DNA of 64,000 nucleotides from Chryseobacterium sp. KLBC 52 (GCF_003347605.1 NZ_QDFZ01000002.1:186001-250000), one strand, 5' to 3'; counted from the first letter of the stretch, positions 25,228 through 34,339 are shown. Made by a program: numbers and translations. The notes: generated from the letters alone by a model not told the origin.

Positions 25228-26985
25228 TTACGATTCTTTTTCTTCTTCCATTTCCACTTCATGGCGAAGCTGGGCTTTGTAAAGCGTGGCATAATATCCG
25301 TTCTTATCCAGAAGTTCAAGGTGTTTTCCTTCTTCTACAATTTTACCATGCTCCATTACAATAATCTTATCTGCTTTTTCAATGGTAGAAAGTCTATGGG
25401 CAATAATAATAGAAGTTCTGTTTTTGGTAATTTTCTCTGTAGCTCTCTGAATCAGCTTTTCACTTTCATGATCAATGGAAGACGTAGCTTCATCCAGAAT
25501 TAAAATTTTAGGATCTGATAAATAGGCTCTCAGGAAAGACAACAGCTGTCTCTGTCCTAAAGAAATAGATGAACCTCTCTCGCTCACTACATAATCGTAT
25601 CCGCCAGGAAGCTGCTGAATGAAATCATCCACTTCAATTTCTCTGGCTCCTGCTTTTATTTTCTCCAGGGTAATACTGTCATCTCCAAAAGCAAGATTTT
25701 CAAAAATACTTCCGTGGAACAGGAACACATCCTGCAATACTACCCCGATATGACTTCTGAGATTATAAAGCTCATAATCTTTTAAATCCACATCATCAAT
25801 CAGTATATTTCCGGAGTTGATATCATATAATCTTGTAATCAAACTGATAATGGTAGATTTTCCAGCACCTGTTGCTCCTACAATCGCTACGGTTTCTCCC
25901 GGGTTTACTTTGAAATCAATGCCTTTCAGCACTTCCTGCTTTTCATCATATGCAAAGTGCACTTTCCGGAATTCAATTTTCCCGGCAAAATGATCTTTCT
26001 TCACGGTTCCGTTATTCGGCATTGAGTTTTCTTCATCCATCAATCCCAATACTCTTTCTGCTCCTACAATTCCTCGCTGGATATTGTTGAAACGGTCTGC
26101 AATCTGTCTCAAAGGACGGATCAGCATTGAAATATACTGGATAAAGGCAATTACCACTCCGGCACTGATCGTAATATATCCTCCATAGAAAAGGATAAAA
26201 CCGATGAATAGTGAAGAAATAAGTTCTACTACAGGAAAGAACAGGGAGAAAATAAATACAGTTCTCAGCAATGCTCCCTTCAGCGTAATATTAATATCAT
26301 CAAATTTCTTGAACTCAGATTCCTGTCTGTTGAAGACCTGAATGATCGACATCCCTGCCAGTCTTTCCTGAACAAAAGAGTTTTGATTGGCCGTCCAGTT
26401 TCTTTCATCTCCGAAAGCTTTTTTCAGTCTTTTCTGGAAAAATCTTGTAATAACTACCATTAAAGGTAAAATAGCCAGCGTAATATAACTCAGGTGAACA
26501 TTGGTACTGAACATCATCACCAGGACAAACAGAATTCTCAGGATATCCCCGAATACCATCAGGAAACCGTCTGTATATACCGTGGCAATGGTTTCCACAT
26601 CTCCTACGGCACGCGTCACCAGCTGCCCGATAGGCGTTTTGTCAAAAAATGAAGTTTTGAAATAAATCAGTTTAGCATATAAACGCTCTCTGATATCCCT
26701 GATCACATTCTGGGAGATGAAATTTGAAAAATAAACCAGGAAAAAGTTTAATATCGTTTCAGCAAACACCAATCCCACAAGGATGTAGATGTGTTTCATC
26801 ATCAAAGCTTTATCATGCAGCTTTGTAATGTCATTATCCACCACCTGCATCGTAAGATAAGGCCTGTAAGTAGAAACGATGGAAAGGAATATGGAAATGA
26901 TAAGGGTAAGGATGAACCAAGAACGAAATTTCATTCCGATAAAGAACAGCCTTTTTATAATTCCCCAGGTATCTTGTTTTTTCAT
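25228..26985 (-). CDS. ABC exporter, fused permease and ATPase (MsbA-like)
   Basis: The protein has 585 residues. The N-terminal about 310 residues carry six membrane helices of a type IV (exporter) fold. The C-terminal ATPase has Walker A GATGAGKST, Q-loop VVLQDVFLF, signature SLGQRQ, Walker B ILILDEATSSID and H-loop IIIAHRLST. As a half-transporter it should work as a homodimer to move lipid, peptide or drug outward. In the signature LSxGQ is changed to ISLGQ, a tolerated variant. The gene is alone. A -7-like TATTTTTG lies upstream on the minus strand but without well-spaced -33. Confidence 0.9.
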   Translation of the reverse strand: MKKQDTWGIIKRLFFIGMKFRSWFILTLIISIFLSIVSTYRPYLTMQVVDNDITKLHDKALMMKHIYILVGLVFAETILNFFLVYFSNFISQNVIRDIRERLYAKLIYFKTSFFDKTPIGQLVTRAVGDVETIATVYTDGFLMVFGDILRILFVLVMMFSTNVHLSYITLAILPLMVVITRFFQKRLKKAFGDERNWTANQNSFVQERLAGMSIIQVFNRQESEFKKFDDINITLKGALLRTVFIFSLFFPVVELISSLFIGFILFYGGYITISAGVVIAFIQYISMLIRPLRQIADRFNNIQRGIVGAERVLGLMDEENSMPNNGTVKKDHFAGKIEFRKVHFAYDEKQEVLKGIDFKVNPGETVAIVGATGAGKSTIISLITRLYDINSGNILIDDVDLKDYELYNLRSHIGVVLQDVFLFHGSIFENLAFGDDSITLEKIKAGAREIEVDDFIQQLPGGYDYVVSERGSSISLGQRQLLSFLRAYLSDPKILILDEATSSIDHESEKLIQRATEKITKNRTSIIIAHRLSTIEKADKIIVMEHGKIVEEGKHLELLDKNGYYATLYKAQLRHEVEMEEEKES

Positions 26986-27107
26986 TGTACGAATCGAAAG
27001 AAAGAATTAAAATAAAATTCTATGCAAAAATAAGACATTATAACCGGACTGCCTTTACAACTTTTGCAAATCGTCATAGAAAATATCAGATACCTACCAT
27101 TTACAAT

Positions 27108-27197
27108 ATGAATATATTAAGCATCATTTTGTATCCAATCCGCTACATATTCTGCTTTGTTTCCTGGTTTCTGACTGCTGGAATAGAAACGATATAA
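27108..27197 (+). CDS. Possible 29-residue membrane peptide
   Basis: A short frame starts at ATG 27108 and ends at TAA 27195-27197. It encodes one hydrophobic segment (MNILSIILYPIRYIFCFVSW, then FLTAGIETI). It is below normal gene length and has no visible partner, but its composition is that of a single transmembrane helix with an arginine. It could be chance in AT-rich DNA. Confidence 0.25.
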   Translation: MNILSIILYPIRYIFCFVSWFLTAGIETI

Positions 27198-27200
27198 CAC

Positions 27201-27542
27201 TTACTGATCAATAGTCTTCCCGATCTCCTCGATTTCGATGGTTTTTGCCGGTCTTTCTTTTATAAACTTATTTTCAAGGAGTTTATAAACTCCCCAAACG
27301 GCAACAATAGAGATGAGCCAACCTACGATATTCACTCCGGAAAATCCTGTGTAATTTACATGATCTACGGATTCAGGGTCTGTTACGCTCAAATACACTC
27401 CGTAACCCATACCCAGCACAATCTGGGTTCCCAGATAAATTCCGATGGCCAAAACACCGTATTGCCATTTTGTTTTTCCAAATCTTTCTGCCAGCTGCGC
27501 ATAATATCGGTAGGCACCGATAAGAATAAAAATTGATAACAT
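27201..27542 (-). CDS. Small membrane protein of unknown function
   Basis: The protein has 113 residues with three hydrophobic stretches: the N-terminus (MLSIFILIGAYRYYAQLA), about 28-50 (YGVLAIGIYLGTQIVLGMGY) and about 72-88 (VNIVGWLISIVAVWGVYKLL), and a charged C-terminal tail. The family is not recognised. It lies 28 bp downstream of truA on the same strand and could be cotranscribed with it. Confidence 0.6.
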   Translation of the reverse strand: MLSIFILIGAYRYYAQLAERFGKTKWQYGVLAIGIYLGTQIVLGMGYGVYLSVTDPESVDHVNYTGFSGVNIVGWLISIVAVWGVYKLLENKFIKERPAKTIEIEEIGKTIDQ

Positions 27543-27570
27543 GATTATTATTTTGTTTTTAGTTTTTTAT

Positions 27571-28302
27571 TTAAAATTCATACCCTACATCTACCAGATA
27601 CAGCCCGTGTCCCGGCGCTGAGGTACCTGCTGCATTGCGGTTTTTGTCTTCAATTACTTTCCGAAGATCTTCCGGTTTCAGTTTTCCCGTTCCTATTTCT
27701 ACCATTGTTCCAACAATAGCACGAACCATATTCCTGAGAAAACGATTGGCAGAAACGGTAAATTTCAATTCCGCTCCGTTCTGCTCCCATTCTGCTTTAT
27801 AAATTTTGCAGATATTGGTTTTGTTGTCTGTTTTTAACTTGGCAAAACTGGTGAAATCTTCATATTCAAAAAGAATCTTACAGGCTTCATTCATGGCATT
27901 GATATCCAGACCTCTTTTCCAGTGCTGCCATGCAGATTCCTGAGTAAAAGGATTTTTTTCCAGTGAGATAAAATATTCGTAGGTTCTATACGTGGCATCA
28001 AAACGGGCATGAAAATCATCTTTTACCGGAAAAATTTTTTTAATGGAAATATCGGGAGGAAGAAAACTGTTCAGTCTTCGTACAAGCTGATCATCCAATT
28101 CTTTTTCCGTATCAAAATGGGCAAATATTTTTTTAGCATGAACCCCTGTATCTGTTCTTCCTGCACCTGTAGTTTTAATCTCTTCGCGCAAAATGGTAGA
28201 CAGCGCTTTTTCCAGTTCTTCCTGTACAGAAATAGCATCCGGCTGTATCTGGTAGCCGAAATAATTCTTTCCGTTGTAAGAAAATTCAATAAAGTATCTC
28301 AA
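27571..28302 (-). CDS. truA: tRNA pseudouridine(38-40) synthase
   Basis: TruA isomerises uridines 38-40 of the tRNA anticodon arm. Hallmarks: RYFIEFSYNGKNYFGYQIQP at the N-terminus, the catalytic Asp in GAGRTDTGVHA, and SANRFLRNMVRAIVG near the C-terminus. The open frame could extend to a TTG at 28323, but that codon lies inside the -7 box TATTTTTG (28321-28328, minus strand), so it would not be transcribed. I therefore choose the in-frame TTG at 28302, directly before RYFIEFSYNG, where the family normally starts. It is divergent from lpxK. Confidence 0.92.
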   Translation of the reverse strand: MRYFIEFSYNGKNYFGYQIQPDAISVQEELEKALSTILREEIKTTGAGRTDTGVHAKKIFAHFDTEKELDDQLVRRLNSFLPPDISIKKIFPVKDDFHARFDATYRTYEYFISLEKNPFTQESAWQHWKRGLDINAMNEACKILFEYEDFTSFAKLKTDNKTNICKIYKAEWEQNGAELKFTVSANRFLRNMVRAIVGTMVEIGTGKLKPEDLRKVIEDKNRNAAGTSAPGHGLYLVDVGYEF

Positions 28303-28410
28303 TGTATTGTAATAACTCCACAAAAATACTTTAATTTAACGAAATATTTGTTGAAAAGTCTTCGAGAATATTACATCAATGCTTATTAAAATTCCTATTT
28401 TTGCAATCGT

Positions 28411-29436
28411 ATGAAAAGATGGTACCTTTATCCTTTTTCCCTCGGTTATCATTTGGTAACGGGTATCCGGAACACAATGTATGATCTGGGAGTTTTTAAG
28501 TCGACAAAATTCAAGACACCGATAATCAATGTCGGAAACCTTTCTGTGGGCGGAAGCGGGAAGTCACCCATGGTGATGTATCTTGCTCAATTCTTATCCA
28601 AACATTACAGAACCGGAGTCCTTTCACGGGGTTACGGAAGGCTTACCAAAGGCTATGAAGTAACAAATTACGAAAGCAACTACAAAATGGTGGGTGACGA
28701 AGCGATGCAGCTTTTTGAACGTTTTAAAAACCGTTTCGTAATTGCCGTTTCCGAAGAACGTGTTCCCGGAGCCAAAAAAGTAATTGACGATATGGATCTT
28801 GAAGTTCTGGTACTGGATGACGCCATGCAGCACAGAGCCATCAAAGCAGGATTCAATATTATGATGACTGATTTTAATGATCCATTTTTCAAGGATTACC
28901 TTCTTCCTGCCGGAGATCTGAGAGAATCTAGAGCAGGATATAAAAGAGCCAATATCATCATGGTCAGCAAATGTCCTGATGAATTGACAGAGGAAACCAA
29001 AAGGTATTATATTTCAAGAATAAGACCTTCTTACGGACAGAAAGTATTCTTTTCATCCATCGGCTATGACGAAAATGTATACGGAAAAGATAAAATGCTT
29101 CCGGATAATAACCTGAATTATTATGATATTTTACTGATCACCGGAATTGCCAATCCTAAACCGCTTCTGGAACATCTGGCCAAATTCTCAAAAAGGGTGA
29201 AACATTTAAAATTCAGAGATCATCATAATTTCACGGATGATGATATAAAAAAAATCCTTGCCGAATACAAAAAATTAGGAGAATATAAACTGATATTAAC
29301 CACAGAGAAAGACTATGTACGTCTGAAAACTTTTGACTATCTTAGAGAAATTGTTTACTACTGGCCTATCAATGTACTTATTGATAAGAAAGAAGAATTC
29401 AATCAAATCATCTTAGATTATGTTAGAAAAAATTAA
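28411..29436 (+). CDS. lpxK: Tetraacyldisaccharide 4'-kinase
   Basis: The protein has 341 residues. It phosphorylates the 4' position of the lipid A disaccharide, an essential step of lipopolysaccharide synthesis at the inner membrane. The N-terminus MKRWYLYPFSLGYHLVTGIR is a membrane-associated helix, followed by the P-loop NVGNLSVGGSGKSPMV (about residues 40-55) and DDAMQHRAIKAGFNI with catalytic acidic residues. The C-terminal KLILTTEKDYVRL also fits. The stop overlaps the purine nucleoside phosphorylase gene by 17 bp, so the two are cotranscribed although functionally unrelated. Confidence 0.95.
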   Translation: MKRWYLYPFSLGYHLVTGIRNTMYDLGVFKSTKFKTPIINVGNLSVGGSGKSPMVMYLAQFLSKHYRTGVLSRGYGRLTKGYEVTNYESNYKMVGDEAMQLFERFKNRFVIAVSEERVPGAKKVIDDMDLEVLVLDDAMQHRAIKAGFNIMMTDFNDPFFKDYLLPAGDLRESRAGYKRANIIMVSKCPDELTEETKRYYISRIRPSYGQKVFFSSIGYDENVYGKDKMLPDNNLNYYDILLITGIANPKPLLEHLAKFSKRVKHLKFRDHHNFTDDDIKKILAEYKKLGEYKLILTTEKDYVRLKTFDYLREIVYYWPINVLIDKKEEFNQIILDYVRKN

Positions 29437-30235
29437 AGAGACTGCAGATTTTATTAAAAATATTATTCAGGAAACCCCTGATTTTGCAGTTGTTTTAGGA
29501 TCCGGACTTGGTAAATTACAAAATGAAGTAGAACCGATCCATGTGTTAGAGTACAAAGACATTCCTCATTTTCCACAAACTACAGTAGCCGGACATACCG
29601 GAAAACTGATTTACGGAATCCTGGAAGGAAAAAAAGTACTGATGATGAGCGGACGTTTCCATTATTATGAAGGACATTCGATGGAAACGGTGACTTTCCC
29701 CATAAGAGTTTTTCATTTGCTGGGAATTCAAAACCTTATTCTTTCCAATGCCTGTGGTGGTGTAAACCCGGCTTACAGCGTTGCAGATATTGTTATTCTG
29801 AAAGATCATATCAACATGATGCCTGAGCATCCTTTACGCGGAAAAAATATTGATGAGCTTGGACCACGTTTTGTGGATATGAGCGAGCCTTACAACAAAA
29901 AAATGATTGCCACTGCGGAACAGGCAGCTGCAGATCACCAGATTAAAATCCATCAGGGAGTTTACGTAGCATTACAAGGACCAACTTTTGAAACTCCGGC
30001 AGAATATGGCATGATTAAAGCCATTGGCGGTGATATGGTAGGAATGAGTACTGTTCCGGAAGTCATTGTTGCCAGACATATGGGAATGGATGTTTTCTGT
30101 ATTTCTGTCATCACAGATCTTGGCGGACCGGACGTCGCTTTTGCCGTTTCTCACGAAGAAGTTCTGAATGCAGCCAACAAAGCAATGCCCAATGTAATTG
30201 CCGTTGTAAAAGGCTTGATTAAAAACTATCAGTAA
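29420..30235 (+). CDS. Purine-nucleoside phosphorylase
   Basis: The protein has 271 residues, the trimeric (low-molecular-mass, PunA-type) class. It splits purine nucleosides with phosphate. Motifs: VVLGSGLGKL (phosphate loop), TVAGHTGKLIYG, MSGRFHYYEGHSM, LSNACGGVNP and GDMVGMSTVPEVIVARHMGM, with the substrate Glu/Asn sites intact. It overlaps lpxK by 17 bp. It is probably a salvage enzyme in the cytoplasm. Confidence 0.95.
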   Translation: MLEKIKETADFIKNIIQETPDFAVVLGSGLGKLQNEVEPIHVLEYKDIPHFPQTTVAGHTGKLIYGILEGKKVLMMSGRFHYYEGHSMETVTFPIRVFHLLGIQNLILSNACGGVNPAYSVADIVILKDHINMMPEHPLRGKNIDELGPRFVDMSEPYNKKMIATAEQAAADHQIKIHQGVYVALQGPTFETPAEYGMIKAIGGDMVGMSTVPEVIVARHMGMDVFCISVITDLGGPDVAFAVSHEEVLNAANKAMPNVIAVVKGLIKNYQ

Positions 30236-30255
30236 AATAGCATAGCTCAATATTA

Positions 30256-30325
30256 CAACTGAAGACGTAACATTCCCCTCCTGTGGGGGTGGAAAAAATT
30301 CAAAGAATTTTTGACAGGTGGTTTA
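30256..30325 (+). repeat. Dispersed repeat, copy C (plus orientation)
   Basis: About 70 bp starting CAACTGAAGACGTAACATTC, containing CCCCTCCTGTGGGGGT and the hairpin AAAAATTCAAAGAATTTTT, ending GGTGGTT. An inverted related copy lies at 34678-34749. There is no coding frame. It sits between the phosphorylase and redoxin genes. Confidence 0.75.
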
Positions 30326-30445
30326 CCCGTTCCCACTCTCCTCACCCATAGAATCCATCAATATCATAAATTTTTACTAATTCCCAAGAAATCAATCCCA
30401 GATTGCCATTCATTGTTTAGATTTGTACCCATGAAATTGTACGAG

Positions 30446-30961
30446 ATGAGAAAGTTGATATTATTATTGATGATGGGTATTTTTGGGATAAGTTATTCAC
30501 AAAAAGTCCCTGCGATCCTGAAAACAGGATTTTCAAAAGAAGCTTTGCAGCAGAAACTAGAAGATGAAAATGGAAAAACCGTTACCATCCAGCAGATTCT
30601 GAATCAGCATAAAGGAAAAGTTTTAGTGATTGATTTCTGGGCCGGATGGTGCAGAGACTGTTTAAATGCTCTTCCAAAAGCTAAAGAATTAGAAGAAAAT
30701 AACAAGAATATTGATTTTGTATTTCTATCATTAGACCGTTCAAAAGAAGGGTTTGAAAAAAGTCTTGAAAGATTTGATATGAAAGACAAAGAAAATTATT
30801 GGTTTTCCACAGGCTGGAAGAATGATTTTAATAATTATGTAGACCTTAACTGGATCCCAAGATATATGGTAATTGATCAGAAATCTTCTATTGCAAAATA
30901 TTACGCAATATCTCCCGAAGATCCTGAACTTCAGCAAACCATAGACAAGCTTTTAAAATAA
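30446..30961 (+). CDS. Exported thioredoxin-like (TlpA/redoxin type) protein
   Basis: The start at 30446 gives MRKLILLLMMGIFGISYSQ, a clean signal peptide; ATG 30431 is an alternative, but the -7-like TAGATTTG at 30418-30425 would put transcription start about there. The thioredoxin core begins VTIQQILNQHKGKVLVIDFW and has active site AGWCRDC (CxxC as CRDC). The cis-Pro is in LNWIPRYMVID. It is likely a periplasmic thiol oxidoreductase, perhaps in cytochrome maturation or reduction of disulfides. Confidence 0.85.
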   Translation: MRKLILLLMMGIFGISYSQKVPAILKTGFSKEALQQKLEDENGKTVTIQQILNQHKGKVLVIDFWAGWCRDCLNALPKAKELEENNKNIDFVFLSLDRSKEGFEKSLERFDMKDKENYWFSTGWKNDFNNYVDLNWIPRYMVIDQKSSIAKYYAISPEDPELQQTIDKLLK

Positions 30962-31050
30962 CTGTCAGTTATTTTAATCCGAAAAACCAACAAAACTCAT
31001 TGGAAACATTAAATTTTCAGTGAGTTTTAAAATTTTATACAAAGACCACC

Positions 31051-31506
31051 ATGATCACAAGAGAAGCCACAGAGCAGGATTTAGCAATCCTTTTAGAATT
31101 TGAACAGGGAGTTGTTACTGCCGAAAGACCGTTCAACAGTACATTGATTGAAGGAGAGATTCATTATTATGATTTAAAACATCTGATACAATCTCCGGAA
31201 GCAACCGTAATTGTCGCCGAAGAAAATAACGAAATCATTGCTTCAGGATACGCTCTGATTAAAAAAGCAGCAAAAGATTATTATCAGTTTAAAGAATATG
31301 CCTATCTGGGTTTTATGTATGTAAAGCCGGAGCACAGAGGAAAAGGAATTAATAAAGTGATTACTGATGAACTGATTTCCTGGTCAAAATCAAGGGGAAT
31401 CAATGAGGTAAGACTTGATGTCTACGCTCAAAATGAATCTGCCATAAAAGCTTATGAAAAAGCAGGTTTTGAATCTCATCTTCTTACCATGAGACTGAAG
31501 GCTTAA
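31051..31506 (+). CDS. GNAT-family N-acetyltransferase
   Basis: The protein has 151 residues. The acetyl-CoA motif A is clear: LGFMYVKPEHRGKGINKVIT (about residues 90-109), with the R/Q-x-x-G-x-G/A type loop as HRGKGI. Motif B follows (EVRLDVYAQNESAIKAYEKA, then GF). The acceptor is unknown. It is a cytoplasmic single gene. Confidence 0.9.
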   Translation: MITREATEQDLAILLEFEQGVVTAERPFNSTLIEGEIHYYDLKHLIQSPEATVIVAEENNEIIASGYALIKKAAKDYYQFKEYAYLGFMYVKPEHRGKGINKVITDELISWSKSRGINEVRLDVYAQNESAIKAYEKAGFESHLLTMRLKA

Positions 31507-31509
31507 AAG

Positions 31510-31642
31510 GCGGAAGAAAGAAGATGGGAGATGGAAGTAATCTTAGTACGTTGAATAATCTGTTATTTTTTTTTAATTAATTTTCAATAAACAGGTCATC
31601 AATTTCCATATCATACTTATTAACTTCCGGCCTCCTGCTACA
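31510..31642. repeat. Purine/pyrimidine-edged dispersed element, copy B
   Basis: Left edge GGCGGAAGAAAGAAGATGGG, core CTTAGTACGTTGAATAATCTG then TATTTTTTTTTAATTAATTT, right edge AACTTCCGGCCTCCTGC. The layout and several blocks match the element at 16674-16812. No coding frame is present. Confidence 0.45.
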
Positions 31643-31692
31643 AACTTTTATAAAAACTTACCTTCTACAAAAAATTTACCGCCAATAAAGGA

Positions 31693-31714
31693 ATCCATAT
31701 CTTTGTATATGGAT
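31693..31714. promoter_or_regulatory. Palindrome over the dinB start, possible operator
   Basis: An 8-bp perfect inverted repeat, ATCCATAT (31693-31700) and ATATGGAT (31707-31714), flanks CTTTGT. It overlaps a -7-like TATCTTTG (31698-31705) and the ATG at 31709. A repressor bound here would block transcription of the polymerase gene. Confidence 0.4.
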
Positions 31715-32806
31715 TTTTCTTTGCCTCTTCGTAAAATTATTCATGTGGACATGGATGCATTCTATGCTTCTGTGGAGCAGCATGATAATCCTACGTTGAA
31801 AGGCAAGCCCATAGCCGTAGGCGGACAGCATCGTGGTGTAGTGGCAGCTGCAAGCTATGAAGCTAGAAAATTTGGTGTTCGTTCTGCAATGCCCAGTAAA
31901 ACAGCTAAAGAAAAGTGTCCACAGCTTATTTTTGTTCCTCCCCGATTTACCCGATATAAAGAGATCTCGAAAAAGATCCGGGAAATTTTCTATGAATATA
32001 CGGACCTGGTAGAACCTCTGTCTCTGGATGAAGCCTATCTGGATGTCACCGAAAACAAAAAAGGAATGGAATCTGCCAACCTCATTGCCAAAGAAATCCG
32101 TCAGAAAATCTTTGAACAAACCGGCTTAACGGCTTCAGCAGGAATTTCCGTCAACAAATTTTTAGCTAAAGTAGCTTCCGATATTAATAAACCGAATGGT
32201 CAGAAAACCATTCATCCTGATAAAATGGAGCATTTTCTGGAAGAGCTGCCTGTAGAAAAATTTTACGGTGTTGGAAAGGTTACGGCTAACAAAATGTTTA
32301 GTTTGGGAATTTATAAAGGAAAAGATTTAAAAAAGAGATCACTTGAAGATCTGATAAGACTTTTTGGAAAATCCGGTCAGCACTATTATAATGTGGTACG
32401 TGGAATTCATACTTCTGAAGTAAAACCGCACCGTATTCAGAAAAGTGTGGCCGTGGAAAGAACTTTTTTTGAAGACCTTTTGGATGAACAGCAGATCAAT
32501 GAAAAACTGGAAAGCCTTGCTGAGGAAATTCATCAGAGATTACAGAAAAATAATATTCTCGGAAGGACTTTAACATTAAAAATAAAATATAAAGATTTTT
32601 CTCTGTTCACAAGAAGCATTACGAAAGAGGATTATTTTTCATCGCCGGAACAGTATTATACTACCGGAAAAAAACTTTGGGAACTCCGACCTTTTGATAA
32701 AGCTGTCCGCCTGCTCGGATTATCTCTCTCCCACCTGAATACGGAAGAAAAAAAACAGGTTTCGGTTCAACTAAAAATCCCGTTTGAGGAATTCGGAAAT
32801 GAATAA
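31709..32806 (+). CDS. dinB: DNA polymerase IV (Y-family)
   Basis: The protein has 365 residues. It is an error-prone translesion polymerase. Palm motifs with catalytic acids are visible: HVDMDAFYASVEQ at the N-terminus and VEPLSLDEAYLDVTE near residue 105. The helix-hairpin-helix region FYGVGKVTANKMFSLGIY and the C-terminal little-finger domain (RIQKSVAVERTFFEDLLDEQ) are full length. I chose ATG 31709; a TTG at 31703 lies inside a promoter-like box, and a TTG at 31721 is a third option. The palindrome over the start could mediate damage-inducible control. Confidence 0.94.
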   Translation: MDFSLPLRKIIHVDMDAFYASVEQHDNPTLKGKPIAVGGQHRGVVAAASYEARKFGVRSAMPSKTAKEKCPQLIFVPPRFTRYKEISKKIREIFYEYTDLVEPLSLDEAYLDVTENKKGMESANLIAKEIRQKIFEQTGLTASAGISVNKFLAKVASDINKPNGQKTIHPDKMEHFLEELPVEKFYGVGKVTANKMFSLGIYKGKDLKKRSLEDLIRLFGKSGQHYYNVVRGIHTSEVKPHRIQKSVAVERTFFEDLLDEQQINEKLESLAEEIHQRLQKNNILGRTLTLKIKYKDFSLFTRSITKEDYFSSPEQYYTTGKKLWELRPFDKAVRLLGLSLSHLNTEEKKQVSVQLKIPFEEFGNE

Positions 32807-32850
32807 ATCATATTTTTTCGCTACCTTGTATCTACCAAATCAGCAAATTT

Positions 32851-34323
32851 ATGAACCCAACTATGATCCAGTTTTTCCACTGGTATTCTGAAGGAGATGG
32901 AAAATTGTGGAAAGAAGCCGAAAAACAGGCAAGAAACTTAGCAAAACTTGGAATTACTTCTGTATGGTTTCCTCCTGCCTATAAAGGGACAAATGGCGGC
33001 TATTCCATCGGTTATGATGCCTACGACCTGTATGATCTCGGAGAATTTGATCAAAAAGGAACTACTCCTACCAAATACGGTACTAAAAACGATTATACAA
33101 AAGCCATCAAAGCCTTAAAAAAACAAAATATACAGGTTATTGTAGATATTGTTCTCGGACATAAAGCCGGAGGTGATGAGCTGGAAAAATTCAACGTCGT
33201 AAAAGTAGATGAGGAAAACAGAGAAAAAGTAATTTCCGATGTGATCGAAATAGAATCTTATACAAAATTTACCTTTCCGGGAAGAGGAAAAAAATATTCT
33301 GATTTTGAATGGAATTTCACTTGTTTCAGTGGGGTAGATTATGCTGAAGGAATGGATTCCCATATCTTTAAAATTCAATCAGAATACGGAAACGACTGGG
33401 AAGAAATGATTGATGATGAAAAAGGAAACTATGATTACCTGATGTATAATGATATTGAGCACCGGAATCCTTTTGTACGGGAGGAGCTCAACACCTGGGC
33501 AAAATGGTATTTTGATCAGACCGATTTTGATGGAGTAAGACTGGATGCGTTAAAACATATTTCTTTTGATTTCTACAAAGAATGGCTTACACTCCTCCGT
33601 TCCAATTCAGGAAAAGATATTTTCGCCGTTGGAGAATACTGGGCCCCGGGATACCTCCACCTTCTTCAAAAATATATTGAGGTCACAGAAGGCTGTATGA
33701 GTCTTTTCGACAGTTCTTTACAGAATAATTTTCATACTGCTTCCAGGGAAGGAGGCTCTTATGATCTCCGAAGAATTTTTGATGAAACTCTTACTCAGGC
33801 AGACCCTATGCATTCTGTCAGTTTGGTTGCTAATCATGACACTCAGCCATTACAGGATCTTGAAGCTCCCGTGGAACCTTGGTTCAAGCCTATTGCCTAT
33901 GCCCTTATTTTATTGAGAAAAGACGGTTATCCCTGTGTATTTTACCCGGATCTTTATGGCGCTCATTATGTGGATAAAGATAGAGAAGGCAATGATCAGG
34001 AAATATTTATGCCCAAAGTAGACGGTATTGAAGAACTGTTAAAAGCGAGAAAAGAACATGCATATGGTGATCAGCATGATTATTTCGAAGATGCCAACTG
34101 TCTCGGCTGGGTACGTACGGGAGATGATGAGCATTCAGGATGTGTAGTAGTTTTAAGTAATAAAGATGCTTACAATAAACCTATGGAAGTGGGAACACTT
34201 TACGCTGGGAAAAAATTTAAAGATATTTTGAAACGATTCAAAGAGAAAGTAATGATTGATGAAAACGGATGGGGAGATTTTCCTGCTCCGGCGGGAAATG
34301 TGAGTGTCTGGATTCCTGAATAA
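32851..34323 (+). CDS. Cytosolic alpha-amylase (GH13)
   Basis: The protein has 490 residues without signal peptide, so it is intracellular. GH13 motifs: VIVDIVLGHKAGG (region I), DFDGVRLDALKHI (region II with nucleophile Asp), FAVGEYW (region III acid/base Glu) and LVANHDTQPLQ (region IV Asp). The length and the opening NPTMIQFFHWYSEGDGKLW match the AmyA-like cytoplasmic amylase group. It should degrade glycogen or maltodextrins inside the cell. No other glycogen gene is next to it. Confidence 0.93.
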   Translation: MNPTMIQFFHWYSEGDGKLWKEAEKQARNLAKLGITSVWFPPAYKGTNGGYSIGYDAYDLYDLGEFDQKGTTPTKYGTKNDYTKAIKALKKQNIQVIVDIVLGHKAGGDELEKFNVVKVDEENREKVISDVIEIESYTKFTFPGRGKKYSDFEWNFTCFSGVDYAEGMDSHIFKIQSEYGNDWEEMIDDEKGNYDYLMYNDIEHRNPFVREELNTWAKWYFDQTDFDGVRLDALKHISFDFYKEWLTLLRSNSGKDIFAVGEYWAPGYLHLLQKYIEVTEGCMSLFDSSLQNNFHTASREGGSYDLRRIFDETLTQADPMHSVSLVANHDTQPLQDLEAPVEPWFKPIAYALILLRKDGYPCVFYPDLYGAHYVDKDREGNDQEIFMPKVDGIEELLKARKEHAYGDQHDYFEDANCLGWVRTGDDEHSGCVVVLSNKDAYNKPMEVGTLYAGKKFKDILKRFKEKVMIDENGWGDFPAPAGNVSVWIPE

Positions 34324-34339
34324 GATTAATTTATCAGAA

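Noticed and set aside
31676-32119. 147-codon frame antisense to dinB
   Set aside because: It overlaps the catalytic part of DNA polymerase IV and its translation has no recognisable pattern.
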